Positions 18,359 to 26,273 of a stretch of 42,315 nucleotides of DNA are shown piece by piece. Every line of letters starts with the position of its first letter. Position 1 is the first letter of the stretch. The notes under the pieces were generated by a model. The model was not told the DNA's origin and did not search any database. It worked only from the letters and a program-made list of their open reading frames with translations. Origin of the DNA: Clostridia bacterium (lineage in GTDB: Bacteria > Bacillota_A > Clostridia > Christensenellales > Aristaeellaceae); assembly GCA_017464225.1 (NCBI GenBank), contig JAFUDW010000174.1, forward strand, positions 1 to 42,315, written 5' to 3'. The position numbers and the translations under genes were made by a program.

Positions 18359-19552
18359 TTACCGGTTTACCGGCTGCTTTAATGGGATGGCTTCTTCCGG
18401 ATGCGCTCCGGTTTTTGTATAGACAGGCACCAGCTTCAGCCCGTCAAGATTATTAGGGCAATTGTAAAGCTGTTCAAAGAAGATCGCGTAATCGTCCTGG
18501 TATCGTTCGGATTCCGTGCCATGGTTGGAAAGGGGCTCGTCTTCCTTGTACAGGATAAAGTCTTCAATCAGGTCCTCCTCGCTGCTGTAATTCCAATCGT
18601 CATGGGCTTTTACCCATTCGGAGGGACAATAAAGGCGGACTTCGCCCTTCATATCGATCTGACCCACTGTGAAATCGGCGGCGACCTGATAGGTTTCGTT
18701 CGCGGAGGTGCCGCTCAGATAATGCAGATCGTTGTTTCGTTTGACGGTAAAGGGGATATCGGTCTGTTCGCCGCGTTCGGTAGCGCTGTAAAAATTTCGC
18801 CCATCCTGAAATTTGATGCTGCTCGTGCGGAAAAGCACGGCTTTGATCTCCAGCGTTTCGTCCCGCTTGCCGACCGGGACTCCGCATTCCTTCCATCCAA
18901 TGATGCTGCCGTCCTCCTGGGGCATAATATCGCCGCCGATGATGTCCAGATAGGTGCCGTCCATCAGCATAAGCCCGTCGTGCAGACTTGCATGGTATAC
19001 TTCCTCCCAGCGTTGTCCCTCTCCGTTAAGCCATAGGATATCAGGCTGCTGAGAAGGTATCGAGGATATCATATTCTCCGCGTAAACAAAGTTTTTCTCT
19101 TCCCAATCCCATTGAATATCGCCCTTTGGAACGCCTTCATGGTGGATGCATTCATAGGTTTTTCCGCTTATCCGGTAGGAAATGAATACGCGATCGTCTT
19201 CGTAATAGCACTTATCGATGTCAACCTGAATGCCGTCTCCGGTGACGGTGGACGCTTTGACGCTTTGGGATACTGAATCCAATCCGGACAGCCTTTCTTT
19301 GTCTATATCGCTGCCAAAGGGATAATTGACTGAAAGGTTATCAAACAGCCCCAGCCCTGCCGCAAGCGCGGCAGAAGCCAAAAGTATCAGCGCGATGACA
19401 AGAACGATGGATGCGGATATTTTCTTTTTCACAGGTTTTTCTCCTTTCGATGCCGCGATCACGCGCTGCGCCATCCAGGGATCAGCCTGCACGCCGGAAA
19501 GCTTGCGTTCCATTGCGCCGTGGAGAGACTGGCGAAGCTTTTCATCTGTCAT
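18359..19552 (-). CDS. Membrane-anchored putative anti-sigma factor (DUF4179-like)
   Basis: 397 aa: a cytoplasmic N-terminus of about 45 residues, one transmembrane helix (ISASIVLVIALILLASAALAAG, about 45-66), and a large extracellular domain of about 325 residues. The start of that domain (ALAAGLGLFDNLS...) resembles DUF4179 anti-sigma proteins. No zinc-binding HxxxCxxC motif. ATG 19552 has GGGAG seven nt upstream, and the ribosome-binding site lies over the stop region of the sigma gene, so the pair is coupled. The outer domain could sense an envelope signal. Role inferred from position and topology. Confidence 0.75.
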   Translation of the reverse strand: MTDEKLRQSLHGAMERKLSGVQADPWMAQRVIAASKGEKPVKKKISASIVLVIALILLASAALAAGLGLFDNLSVNYPFGSDIDKERLSGLDSVSQSVKASTVTGDGIQVDIDKCYYEDDRVFISYRISGKTYECIHHEGVPKGDIQWDWEEKNFVYAENMISSIPSQQPDILWLNGEGQRWEEVYHASLHDGLMLMDGTYLDIIGGDIMPQEDGSIIGWKECGVPVGKRDETLEIKAVLFRTSSIKFQDGRNFYSATERGEQTDIPFTVKRNNDLHYLSGTSANETYQVAADFTVGQIDMKGEVRLYCPSEWVKAHDDWNYSSEEDLIEDFILYKEDEPLSNHGTESERYQDDYAIFFEQLYNCPNNLDGLKLVPVYTKTGAHPEEAIPLKQPVNR

Positions 19553-19556
19553 GCGA

Positions 19557-20069
19557 TCACTCCCTTTCAAGCTGCGCCCGCAGCTGTTTCTGAGCGGCGC
19601 TCAGCCGCCTGGATACAGTGGAAACGGAGATGTTCAGCGCATCGGAGATTTCACCCATGGTCATATCCTGAAAATAATACAGCAGAATGATTTCGCGGTA
19701 TCTGTCGGGCAGGGAGGAAACGGCGCGGATCAGCGTGTCGTCATATTCCCGAAAGGGAACGGAAGGCTCCGGCAGATTGTCAATATCCACCGCACGGTTC
19801 ACGTGGCGGAACCATCCGCCCCTTTTTATGTTACGGCATACGTTGACCGCAATGCGGACCAGCCAGGTTTTTTCGCTGCATTCTCCGCGAAAGGCGGGCA
19901 GCGCGTGATACGCCTTGATAAACGTTTCCTGTACGGCATCTTCCGCCAGGGCGTAATCCTTCAGCCATACGCAGCACATGCGTTTCAGGGAAACCTGGTA
20001 TGTATCTACCAGATGGGTGATTCTTTCTTCGATGTTTTCCGGATCGTCAGGGCCCTTGACAAAATCCAT
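19557..20069 (-). CDS. ECF-type RNA polymerase sigma factor
   Basis: 170 aa, sigma-70 family with regions 2 and 4. Region 2: ALAEDAVQETFIKAYHALPAFRGECSEKTWLVRIAVNVC. Region 4: IRAVSSLPDRYREIILLYYFQDMTMGEISDALNISVSTVSRRLSAA. Between them is a linker with no extra domain. The upstream AAGGAGGTGATC is a near-perfect anti-SD match. Next gene is the membrane anti-sigma candidate. Target regulon unknown. Confidence 0.93.
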   Translation of the reverse strand: MDFVKGPDDPENIEERITHLVDTYQVSLKRMCCVWLKDYALAEDAVQETFIKAYHALPAFRGECSEKTWLVRIAVNVCRNIKRGGWFRHVNRAVDIDNLPEPSVPFREYDDTLIRAVSSLPDRYREIILLYYFQDMTMGEISDALNISVSTVSRRLSAAQKQLRAQLERE

Positions 20070-20132
20070 CGGCTGATCACCTCCTTCACCTGTATAGACA
20101 CATGCGGAAAGGATTTTTTGCAGAAAAGCAAG

Positions 20133-20160
20133 AAAAAAAGGCGCAGTTAATCCTGCGCCT
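20133..20160 (-). terminator. Terminator after the M24 peptidase
   Basis: Minus strand AGGCGCAG/CTGCGCCT stem with a 6-nt loop followed by seven T. It isolates the pyrH-peptidase transcript from the sigma factor gene. Confidence 0.9.
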
Positions 20161-20171
20161 GGAAAAATGGT

Positions 20172-21248
20172 TTATAACGCGATCTCGGTCAGCTCCCGCG
20201 GAGCGTGATTCAGCGTTTCGCAGCCATCTTCGGTTACGGCCACCAGATCTTCTACGCGCACGCCAAAACGGCCTGGCAGATAGATACCGGGCTCCACCGA
20301 AAAACACATGCCTGGCATGGCGATCGCTTCACTGGACGCGCTGACGTCGGGAAACTCGTGCACCTCCAGGCCGATGCCGTGGCCGGTGCGGTGAATGAAA
20401 TATTTACCGTATCCCGCGTCCTCGATCACCTTGCGGGCGGCCCGGTCGATTTCCTTCATTGGGATGCCGGGATGCACAGCGGCGCGGCCCGCCGCGTTGG
20501 CAGCGCAAACGATATCGTATACACGCTTTTGTTCATCGGTTGCTTTGCCAAGGAATACCGTACGGGTCATATCGCTGCAGTAATTCCGCCAGGTCAGGCC
20601 CACGTCAATAATGATCGAGTCTCCAGTTTTTAACGGAGTCTGGTCGGTCACATGATGCGGTTCGGCGCAATTTGCGCCAAAGCAGATGAGCGGTTCAAAG
20701 CTGGGGCCGGTAGAGCCTTGAATAGACGATTCCCGAAGGTAGATATCAGCCAGCTGGACTTCCGTCATGCCGGGCCTGATCTGCCGGATGGTATTCAAAA
20801 TGCTGCTGTCGTTTTTCAGCGAACTCTCCCGCATGAGATCCAGTTCACGAGCATCTTTGTACAGGCGGGTCTGATCGATGCAGGGAGAGCCGATCTTCGG
20901 GGTCAGGTCATCGCGGGCTTCCATCAAGCGAATGGTAAAGCGGCTGGGCCAATCTTTATCGATGCCGATTTCGCCGGGCATCAGCCGTTCCGCCAGAATG
21001 GCGATGCAGTCCTCCGTATCATCGTACTCCACCAGGGGGATATCTATTGAGCCGGACAGAGCAAACAGGCGGTTGGCGAACAGCGTCGCTTCGCCAAGGT
21101 CGTTGATATACAAGGCGACCATGCGCTCGCCTGGAAAGATCCACTTTCCGGTCAGATAAAATAATGAGGATGGAGCGCTGATCAGCGTCTGATCAAGGCC
21201 CATTTCTTTCATGCGTTTCACAACGCGTGCGATCCGTTCTTTTTCCAT
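20172..21248 (-). CDS. M24B-family metallopeptidase (Xaa-Pro aminopeptidase type)
   Basis: 358 aa. Creatinase-like N-domain (about 1-120), then a pita-bread catalytic domain. The five metal ligands are recognisable: Asp in IIIDVGL, Asp in YCSDMTRTVF, His in RTGHGIGLEVHEFP, Glu in VEPGIYLPG and Glu in VRVEDLV. Removes N-terminal residues before proline. It sits 12 bp after pyrH, where frr (ribosome recycling factor) is usual. The start codon ATG 21248 follows AAAGGAGAACGGT. Confidence 0.93.
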   Translation of the reverse strand: MEKERIARVVKRMKEMGLDQTLISAPSSLFYLTGKWIFPGERMVALYINDLGEATLFANRLFALSGSIDIPLVEYDDTEDCIAILAERLMPGEIGIDKDWPSRFTIRLMEARDDLTPKIGSPCIDQTRLYKDARELDLMRESSLKNDSSILNTIRQIRPGMTEVQLADIYLRESSIQGSTGPSFEPLICFGANCAEPHHVTDQTPLKTGDSIIIDVGLTWRNYCSDMTRTVFLGKATDEQKRVYDIVCAANAAGRAAVHPGIPMKEIDRAARKVIEDAGYGKYFIHRTGHGIGLEVHEFPDVSASSEAIAMPGMCFSVEPGIYLPGRFGVRVEDLVAVTEDGCETLNHAPRELTEIAL

Positions 21249-21260
21249 ACCGTTCTCCTT

Positions 21261-21965
21261 TTAAGGATGCAATACCGTGCCGCAGGAATCGCCTTCCAGC
21301 ACGCGAAGGATATCCTCGGGCTTCGCCAAACCGAAAACGCGCACCGTGGGGATGGCTTGCTCAGTCAGCATGGCAAAGGCGGCAGTATCCATGACCTTGA
21401 GCCTGCGCTCCAGCGCTTCATTATAGCTGATGTCTGGGATCAGCTTGGCATTGGGGTTCTTCCGGGGATCGTCGTCATATACGCCGTCGATGTTCTTGGC
21501 CAGCAGCAGGGCGTCGGCCCCCATTTCCGCCGCGCGCAGCACCACGGCAGTATCGGTGGTAAAAAAGGGATTGCCGCTGCCGCCCGCGAAGAATACCACT
21601 TTACCATCAGCCATTGCCTGGCGGGCGCTCTGTACGTTATACGGCTCACAAACACGCGGCATATCGATGGCGGAAAATACCACAGCCTTTGCGCCTGCGC
21701 GCTCCACGGCATCCCGCATGCACAGACAGTTGATCACCGTGCCAAGCATACCCATGTGATCGGCTGTTACAGCGTCCATCTCCTGGGATTGGCGGCCGCG
21801 CCAGATGTTGCCCGCGCCGATCACAACGCCAAGCTCAATGCCGCTTTGGCTGATTTTTGCCAGGATACGGCCCACGTGGGAAATCAGCTCCTGATCAAAA
21901 AGTCGTCCGTTTTCACCCAGCGCTTCGCCGCTGAGCTTTAGGATGATGCGCTTATAATTGCTCAT
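21261..21965 (-). CDS. pyrH: UMP kinase
   Basis: Bacterial hexameric UMP kinase (UMP + ATP to UDP), 234 aa. Seen: RIILKLSGEALG, VIGAGNIWRG, ADHMGMLGTVINC, GGSGNPFFTTDTAVVLRAAEMGAD, LLAKNIDGVYDDDPRKNPNA and a C-terminal GTVL. ATG 21965 has GGAGGA five nt upstream. It follows tsf, as in many bacteria, but a terminator lies between them. Confidence 0.97.
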   Translation of the reverse strand: MSNYKRIILKLSGEALGENGRLFDQELISHVGRILAKISQSGIELGVVIGAGNIWRGRQSQEMDAVTADHMGMLGTVINCLCMRDAVERAGAKAVVFSAIDMPRVCEPYNVQSARQAMADGKVVFFAGGSGNPFFTTDTAVVLRAAEMGADALLLAKNIDGVYDDDPRKNPNAKLIPDISYNEALERRLKVMDTAAFAMLTEQAIPTVRVFGLAKPEDILRVLEGDSCGTVLHP

Positions 21966-21987
21966 TGTCTTCCTCCGCTCTGTCACA

Positions 21988-22017
21988 TAAAAAAAGACGG
22001 ACGATTGCGCGTCCGCC
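21988..22017 (-). terminator. Intrinsic terminator (or attenuator) between tsf and pyrH
   Basis: Minus strand GGCGGACG/CGTCCGTC stem, loop CGCAAT, then seven T, 13 bp after the tsf stop. It should separate translation genes from pyrH, at least partly. Confidence 0.85.
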
Positions 22018-22030
22018 TCTTTGATTGTCA

Positions 22031-22702
22031 TTACGCCTTCCGGCCGGTCATTTCGGCGATTTCGGCGGCCAGGTCGCTCTGCTTCTTCTCGATGCCTTCG
22101 CCCAGCTGATAACGGACGAAACGACGGATGGTGGTCTTTTCGCCGGTGGCCAGGGTGGCTTCCTGCAGTAGCTGCTGGATGGTGATATCGGGATTCTTCA
22201 CGAAGGGCTGATCCAGCAGGCAGATCTCCTTGCAGAACTTCTCAATGCGGCCTTCAACGATCTTTTCGATGATAGCTTCGGGCTTCTTGCTGTTCTTTTC
22301 GTCGTTCATCACCTGCTCGCGGGCGATGCGGCGCTCTTCTTCCAGACGGGAAGCGGGGATTTCATCCTTGCTCACATACTCGGGAGCGGCGGCGGCGATA
22401 TGCATAGCCACGTCATGGCACAGATTCTTAAAGGTATCGGTCTTGCCCACAAAGTCGGTTTCGCAGTTGATTTCAACCAGCACGCCGATTTTGCCGCCCA
22501 TATGGATGTAGGAATCCACAGCGCCTTCGGCGGCGATGCGGCCGCTCTTCTTATTGGCGGCAGCCAGTCCCTTTTCACGCAGATATTCAACGGCGGCTTC
22601 CATGTTGCCGTTACTTTCCACCAGCGCCTTTTTGCAATCCATCATGCCGGCCTGAGTGCGCTCACGCAGCTCTTTGACCATTGCAGCAGTTACTTCAGCC
22701 AT
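22031..22702 (-). CDS. tsf: Elongation factor Ts
   Basis: Nucleotide-exchange factor for EF-Tu; 223 aa. N-terminal UBA-like [21 protein letters not shown], then [23 protein letters not shown] and the EF-Tu contact region [20 protein letters not shown]. Shorter than the roughly 290-aa form because the C-terminal dimerisation part is reduced, a variant found in other bacteria. 36 bp downstream of rpsB. Confidence 0.97.
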   Translation of the reverse strand: MAEVTAAMVKELRERTQAGMMDCKKALVESNGNMEAAVEYLREKGLAAANKKSGRIAAEGAVDSYIHMGGKIGVLVEINCETDFVGKTDTFKNLCHDVAMHIAAAAPEYVSKDEIPASRLEEERRIAREQVMNDEKNSKKPEAIIEKIVEGRIEKFCKEICLLDQPFVKNPDITIQQLLQEATLATGEKTTIRRFVRYQLGEGIEKKQSDLAAEIAEMTGRKA

Positions 22703-22738
22703 GAGGGGATACCTCCTATAATTAATTTTGTAAGAATA

Positions 22739-23470
22739 TTACTCAGCGTCGTCAGCTTCGGCGGGAACGGCTTCTTCACCGTCCTGAGAGCCCTGCTTGC
22801 CTTCCAGCACGGCATCAGCCAGCTTGCCGGCGATCAGCTTGACAGCGCGGATGGCGTCGTCGTTGCCGGGGATTACGTAATCGATCTCGTCGGGATCGCA
22901 GTTGGTATCAACGATTGCCACGATCGGAATGCCCAGCGCGCGGGCTTCGGCCACGGCGATGTGCTCCTTGCGGGGGTCAACCACAAACAGAGCGCCGGGC
23001 AGGCCCTTCATTTCACGGATGCCGCCCAGGTTGGCCAGCAGCTTTTCACGCTCATGCTGGAGCTTGATGACTTCCTTCTTGGGCAGCACGTCAAACTGTC
23101 CGTTCTGCTCCATGCGGTCAATCTGATTCAGACGATCGATACGGGTCTTGATGGTCTTGTAGTTGGTCAGCATGCCGCCCAGCCAGCGGTTGTTCACATA
23201 GAACATATTGCAGCGCTTGGCTTCGCTTTCGATGCTTTCCTGGGCCTGCTTCTTGGTGCCCACGAACAGCACGGTCTTGCCTTCCATGGCCAGGTTGCGG
23301 ATGAACATGTAGGCTTCGTCGATCTTGCGAACGGTCTTCTGCAGGTCGATGATGTAGATGCCGTTGCGTTCGGTGAAGATGTAGGGGGCCATTTTGGGGT
23401 TCCACCGGCGGGTCTGATGACCGAAGTGCACGCCGGCTTCCAGCAGGTGCTTCATAGAGATGACTGCCAT
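22739..23470 (-). CDS. rpsB: 30S ribosomal protein S2
   Basis: 243 aa. Seen: [74 protein letters not shown], and [52 protein letters not shown] split across the second half. The acidic C-terminal tail ([14 protein letters not shown]) is typical. ATG 23470 has GGAGGAACCCCAA directly before it. First gene of the rpsB-tsf operon. Confidence 0.98.
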   Translation of the reverse strand: MAVISMKHLLEAGVHFGHQTRRWNPKMAPYIFTERNGIYIIDLQKTVRKIDEAYMFIRNLAMEGKTVLFVGTKKQAQESIESEAKRCNMFYVNNRWLGGMLTNYKTIKTRIDRLNQIDRMEQNGQFDVLPKKEVIKLQHEREKLLANLGGIREMKGLPGALFVVDPRKEHIAVAEARALGIPIVAIVDTNCDPDEIDYVIPGNDDAIRAVKLIAGKLADAVLEGKQGSQDGEEAVPAEADDAE

Positions 23471-23576
23471 TTGGGGTTCCTCCTCTGTTTTTGTTGTATC
23501 CTCTGCGGGGTTCATCTTTGCTTGCCACCGTTTCCGGCACAGGCAAACAAATCCGCCCGCATGCGTGATCCAGCAG
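23471..23576 (-). other. Leader of rpsB-tsf
   Basis: About 100-nt 5' untranslated region between the promoter and rpsB. It can form a stem with TTTGC (23547-23543) pairing GCAAA (23521-23517) and an inner CCG-GAAA-CGG tetraloop hairpin. This may be an S2 autoregulatory leader, but I recognise no described family. Confidence 0.3.
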
Positions 23577-23606
23577 ATTATAACACAAGGCCCCTTTTCT
23601 TGGCAA
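23577..23606 (-). promoter_or_regulatory. Promoter of rpsB-tsf
   Basis: Minus strand TTGCCA (23606-23601), 18-bp spacer, TGT-TATAAT (23582-23577), extended -10. Upstream is A/T-rich, as in strong UP-element promoters. The rest of the 23607-23729 gap holds nothing I recognise. Confidence 0.8.
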
Positions 23607-23729
23607 GTGTTTTTTCTTTGTTTTTCAAAGTTTTTTGCGTTGTTTTATGAAATCAAGGCGGGATCAGTTCCCGCGGCGAACAGGCAAACCGCCGCCTGCT
23701 GTTCCGCCTGTTCCTTCCCGTCTGTTTTC

Positions 23730-23764
23730 AAAAAAACGATGCAGCGCGTTTACACGCCGCATCG
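23730..23764 (-). terminator. Terminator after the M15 carboxypeptidase
   Basis: Minus strand 12-bp stem CGATGCGGCGTG/CGCGCTGCATCG (two G-T pairs), loop TAAA, then seven T. Confidence 0.9.
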
Positions 23765-23773
23765 TCGCGTAAC

Positions 23774-24871
23774 TTAATTATTGGATAGCTGCTGTTTCAA
23801 ATATTCCACGTATTCTTCCAGGCAATAATCCAGCTCCCGCATCTTGTGGGCGTGGTCGATGCCCACGTACCGCACGTGCCATTCCTCGCCGATGATGCCG
23901 GTAATATCTTCTTTCTCGTCGGTATACCGCATGATGAACCCGTAATCCCAGCAATGCGCATTGAGCCACAGATACTGGGCGGTATCCACAAACGCCTCGG
24001 TGTTGGGCACGTTCAGGTCGAAGGCCAGGCCGGTATGGTGCTCGCTGCAGCCTGGATCGGCCACGGTGAGCCGGGTGCGGGAAATAGCCTGGCTGCGGGT
24101 CAGTTCGCTGTCGTTCTGCATATAACGGCTGACCCGGTTGTTGAAGATCCGCTGCTGATCCTTGATGGTGCGGTAGGCCCCGCCCACCTTCCAGGGGGTG
24201 ATGCCGTCGGCCTTGGCGGCCTGGATCATGCGCACCAGCGCGTCCACCGCCTCCCGCACGCCCTGAAAGGTCTTATCATCGTATTGCAGCAGATCCCCCG
24301 CCACATCCCGGATGGTCACCAGATCGGCGGGCACGAAATCATCGGGCAATTTGTTCCATTTATTCACCAGCAGGGGGATATCCCCCGCCAGCGTGTCATC
24401 CACCTTGGGGGTGGGGGTGGGCTGGTAAGCCGCCGCCTGATCGGAATACAGGACCGCCAGCGTTTTCGCCCCGGCGATGCCGTCGTCATCCAGGCCGTGC
24501 TGCTTCTGGAAGGCCCGCACCGCGCTTTTGGTGCCGCTGCCAAACTGACCGTCGACACTGCCCTGATAGAACCCCAATTCCTTCAGCCGCTGCTGCAGTT
24601 GGGTCACCCGTTCGCCCGAAGCGCCGCTGCTGAGGGGGCCGGGCGTGGCGGTGGGCGGCGGCGTAAAGGTAACCAGATCGGGGGCCTGGGTCACCGCGAT
24701 GGGCCGCACGGTGGGCGACGGGGTGGGCGTGACGGCGGCGGCCGCGGTATAGGCGTTCCAGGCGTTCATCGCCCGGCTGCCGATCACCAGCCCCACCACC
24801 AGCAAAATCACCGCGAGCGCCATGAACAAATAGGGCGATCTTTGTTTCCGGCGGGTTTTTCGTTGTGGCAT
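23774..24871 (-). CDS. D-alanyl-D-alanine carboxypeptidase, M15/VanY family, with peptidoglycan-binding domain
   Basis: 365 aa. A basic N-terminus and one transmembrane anchor (about 15-32), a Pro/Thr-rich linker, then a PG_binding_1 domain (about 86-141: QLQQRLKELGFYQGSVDGQFGSGT). A second linker and an M15B peptidase domain follow. Zinc-site motif SEHHTGLAFD gives His278 and Asp285; EEWH gives catalytic Glu329 and His332. It trims the terminal D-Ala of peptidoglycan stems outside the membrane. It has its own promoter overlapping the stop of the BofC-like gene. Confidence 0.93.
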   Translation of the reverse strand: MPQRKTRRKQRSPYLFMALAVILLVVGLVIGSRAMNAWNAYTAAAAVTPTPSPTVRPIAVTQAPDLVTFTPPPTATPGPLSSGASGERVTQLQQRLKELGFYQGSVDGQFGSGTKSAVRAFQKQHGLDDDGIAGAKTLAVLYSDQAAAYQPTPTPKVDDTLAGDIPLLVNKWNKLPDDFVPADLVTIRDVAGDLLQYDDKTFQGVREAVDALVRMIQAAKADGITPWKVGGAYRTIKDQQRIFNNRVSRYMQNDSELTRSQAISRTRLTVADPGCSEHHTGLAFDLNVPNTEAFVDTAQYLWLNAHCWDYGFIMRYTDEKEDITGIIGEEWHVRYVGIDHAHKMRELDYCLEEYVEYLKQQLSNN

Positions 24872-24903
24872 GGTATCCTCCCTGCTGAAAAATCAACAGG
24901 GAA

Positions 24904-24932
24904 ATTATATCTGTTTTTACCCCGCCTGTCAA
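24904..24932 (-). promoter_or_regulatory. Promoter of the M15 carboxypeptidase
   Basis: Minus strand TTGACA (24932-24927), 17-bp spacer, TATAAT (24909-24904), a perfect consensus. The -35 includes the stop codon of the gene upstream. Confidence 0.9.
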
Positions 24933-25483
24933 TGCGCGGCCACCCAGGCGTCGGCCTCGGCCGTGGTGTCAAAGCCCAGGCCCAGGCGCAATGCCTCCTG
25001 GGTGTCGGGGTCAAAATCGCTCAGCGTCACGCCGGGATAGGTTTTTTCGATGGCCATGCCGTCGCCGTATACGTTGCGGCTGACCACGATTTCCCCCGCC
25101 TCACTGCAGCCCAGCACCCGGTGCATGGGGCAAAACAAATCGATCTCCCGGCTCATCGCGATGCTGTCCGCCCCGAAGGAGGTAATCGTCCACACATCGT
25201 AATACATTTGCGCGGCGGCGAAGTCCGCGCCGACCACCCTTTCCGGGGCCTGCACCCGCCGCGTCACGCTGTGGCCGCAGCGGGAAAACTGCATCGTCTG
25301 CGTCACAGCGCAGCCCGCCGCCGCCCGAACGGCGGTGCTGTCCGCAGGAGCGTCCGGGGCCAAGGTTTCCGCCCGGGCCAGGCGGGGCGTTTCCTCCGGC
25401 GCCTGGGCCCGGGGCATGGTGGTCAGCAGCACGGCGGCGGCCATCAGCGCCGCGGCCAACAAAAAAATCCGCGTCTTTCTCAT
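24929..25483 (-). CDS. Secreted BofC-like protein (BofC C-terminal domain)
   Basis: 184 aa. Signal peptide or anchor (MRKTRIFLLAAALMAAAVLLTTMPRAQA). The second half matches the BofC C-terminal pattern: an aromatic-led VWTITSFGADSIAMSREID, then LFCPMHRVLG, EIVVSRNVYGDG and an EALRLGLGFDTTAEADAWV tail, like the W-x-SFxxxxIxxxxxxxxxCPxHxIL form I know from BofC. The Cys-containing QFSRCGHSVTRRV segment precedes it. BofC is an intercompartmental checkpoint inhibitor in pro-sigma-K processing in Bacillus; clostridial relatives often have a looser role. ATG 25483 has GGGAGG upstream. Confidence 0.7.
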   Translation of the reverse strand: MRKTRIFLLAAALMAAAVLLTTMPRAQAPEETPRLARAETLAPDAPADSTAVRAAAGCAVTQTMQFSRCGHSVTRRVQAPERVVGADFAAAQMYYDVWTITSFGADSIAMSREIDLFCPMHRVLGCSEAGEIVVSRNVYGDGMAIEKTYPGVTLSDFDPDTQEALRLGLGFDTTAEADAWVAAH

Positions 25484-25514
25484 TGCGCATCCCTCCCGGT
25501 GTATCATGCCCATC

Positions 25515-25543
25515 TTGCATCTTCTGCATTCTTGTGATATAAT
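25515..25543 (+). promoter_or_regulatory. Promoter of the HAD phosphatase
   Basis: TTGCAT (25515-25520), 17-bp spacer, TGA-TATAAT (25538-25543). The ribosome-binding site AAAGAGGTGA follows. Confidence 0.85.
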
Positions 25544-25568
25544 AGGCGCTAAAGAGGTGAATGACTGC

Positions 25569-26213
25569 ATGAAACAAGGTGTTATTTTTGATTTGGATGG
25601 CACGCTGATCAATTCCCTGCCCGATATTTCCGCCGCCATGAATCGGGCGCTGAGCAAATACGGCCTGCCCGGCTTTGAGGAGGATGCTTACAAGTATAAA
25701 GTGGGCAACGGCGTGTTCAAGATCGCCGAGCGCTCGGTGGGTGAGCACACAGAATATTTGCAGGATGTGCTGCAAACCTACATGGAGGATTACGCGAAAA
25801 ACTGCCGGGTGAACAGCTACGCCTACAAGGGTGTGAACGAGATGCTGCTGGGCCTGGCGGAAAAGGGCCTGAAGGTATGCGTGCTTTCCAATAAAGATCA
25901 GCTGGATACCGAAAGCGTGCTGGCTTATTATTTCCCCGACGTGCCCTTCGCCGTCATCCGAGGGCGGGTGGAGGGCGTGCCCCTGAAGCCCGATCCCACC
26001 GGGGCCAACCTGATCGCCGCCCAATTGGGGCTGACGGCGGACGATCTGTGGTACGTGGGCGATACCAGCATGGATATGAACTGCGGCAACGCCGCCCATA
26101 TGGAAACGGTGGGCGTGCTGTGGGGCTTCCGTCCCCGGGAGGAATTGGTAGCCAGCGGCGCCAAGCATCTGATCGCCGAGCCCATGGAGCTGTTGAAGCT
26201 GGTGGAAACCTGA
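25569..26213 (+). CDS. HAD-family hydrolase, phosphoglycolate phosphatase-like
   Basis: 214 aa, subfamily IA. Motif I IFDLDGTLINSLPD at the N-terminus, an alpha-helical cap (about 15-85), motif II VLSNKDQ, motif III Lys in PLKPDP and motif IV VGDTSMDMNCG. The GVLWGFRPREEL tail is typical of Gph/PpaX types. Likely a repair or salvage phosphatase in the cytoplasm. Single-gene transcript between its promoter and a terminator. Confidence 0.9.
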   Translation: MKQGVIFDLDGTLINSLPDISAAMNRALSKYGLPGFEEDAYKYKVGNGVFKIAERSVGEHTEYLQDVLQTYMEDYAKNCRVNSYAYKGVNEMLLGLAEKGLKVCVLSNKDQLDTESVLAYYFPDVPFAVIRGRVEGVPLKPDPTGANLIAAQLGLTADDLWYVGDTSMDMNCGNAAHMETVGVLWGFRPREELVASGAKHLIAEPMELLKLVET

Positions 26214-26238
26214 TTCTTTTTACAGAATAAAATATGAT

Positions 26239-26272
26239 GGCCATACCGCATCAATCCGGTATGGCCGTTTCT
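26239..26272 (+). terminator. Terminator after the HAD phosphatase
   Basis: Ten-bp perfect stem GGCCATACCG/CGGTATGGCC with an 8-nt loop, then GTTTCTATT. The opposite strand also has a T-rich flank, so it may also serve the converging ftsH-like gene. Confidence 0.8.
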
Positions 26273-26273
26273 A

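Noticed and set aside
23846..25537. 563-codon plus-strand frame over the M15 and BofC-like genes
   Set aside because: Antisense of two real genes; composition (Gly, His, Arg rich) is that of a shadow.
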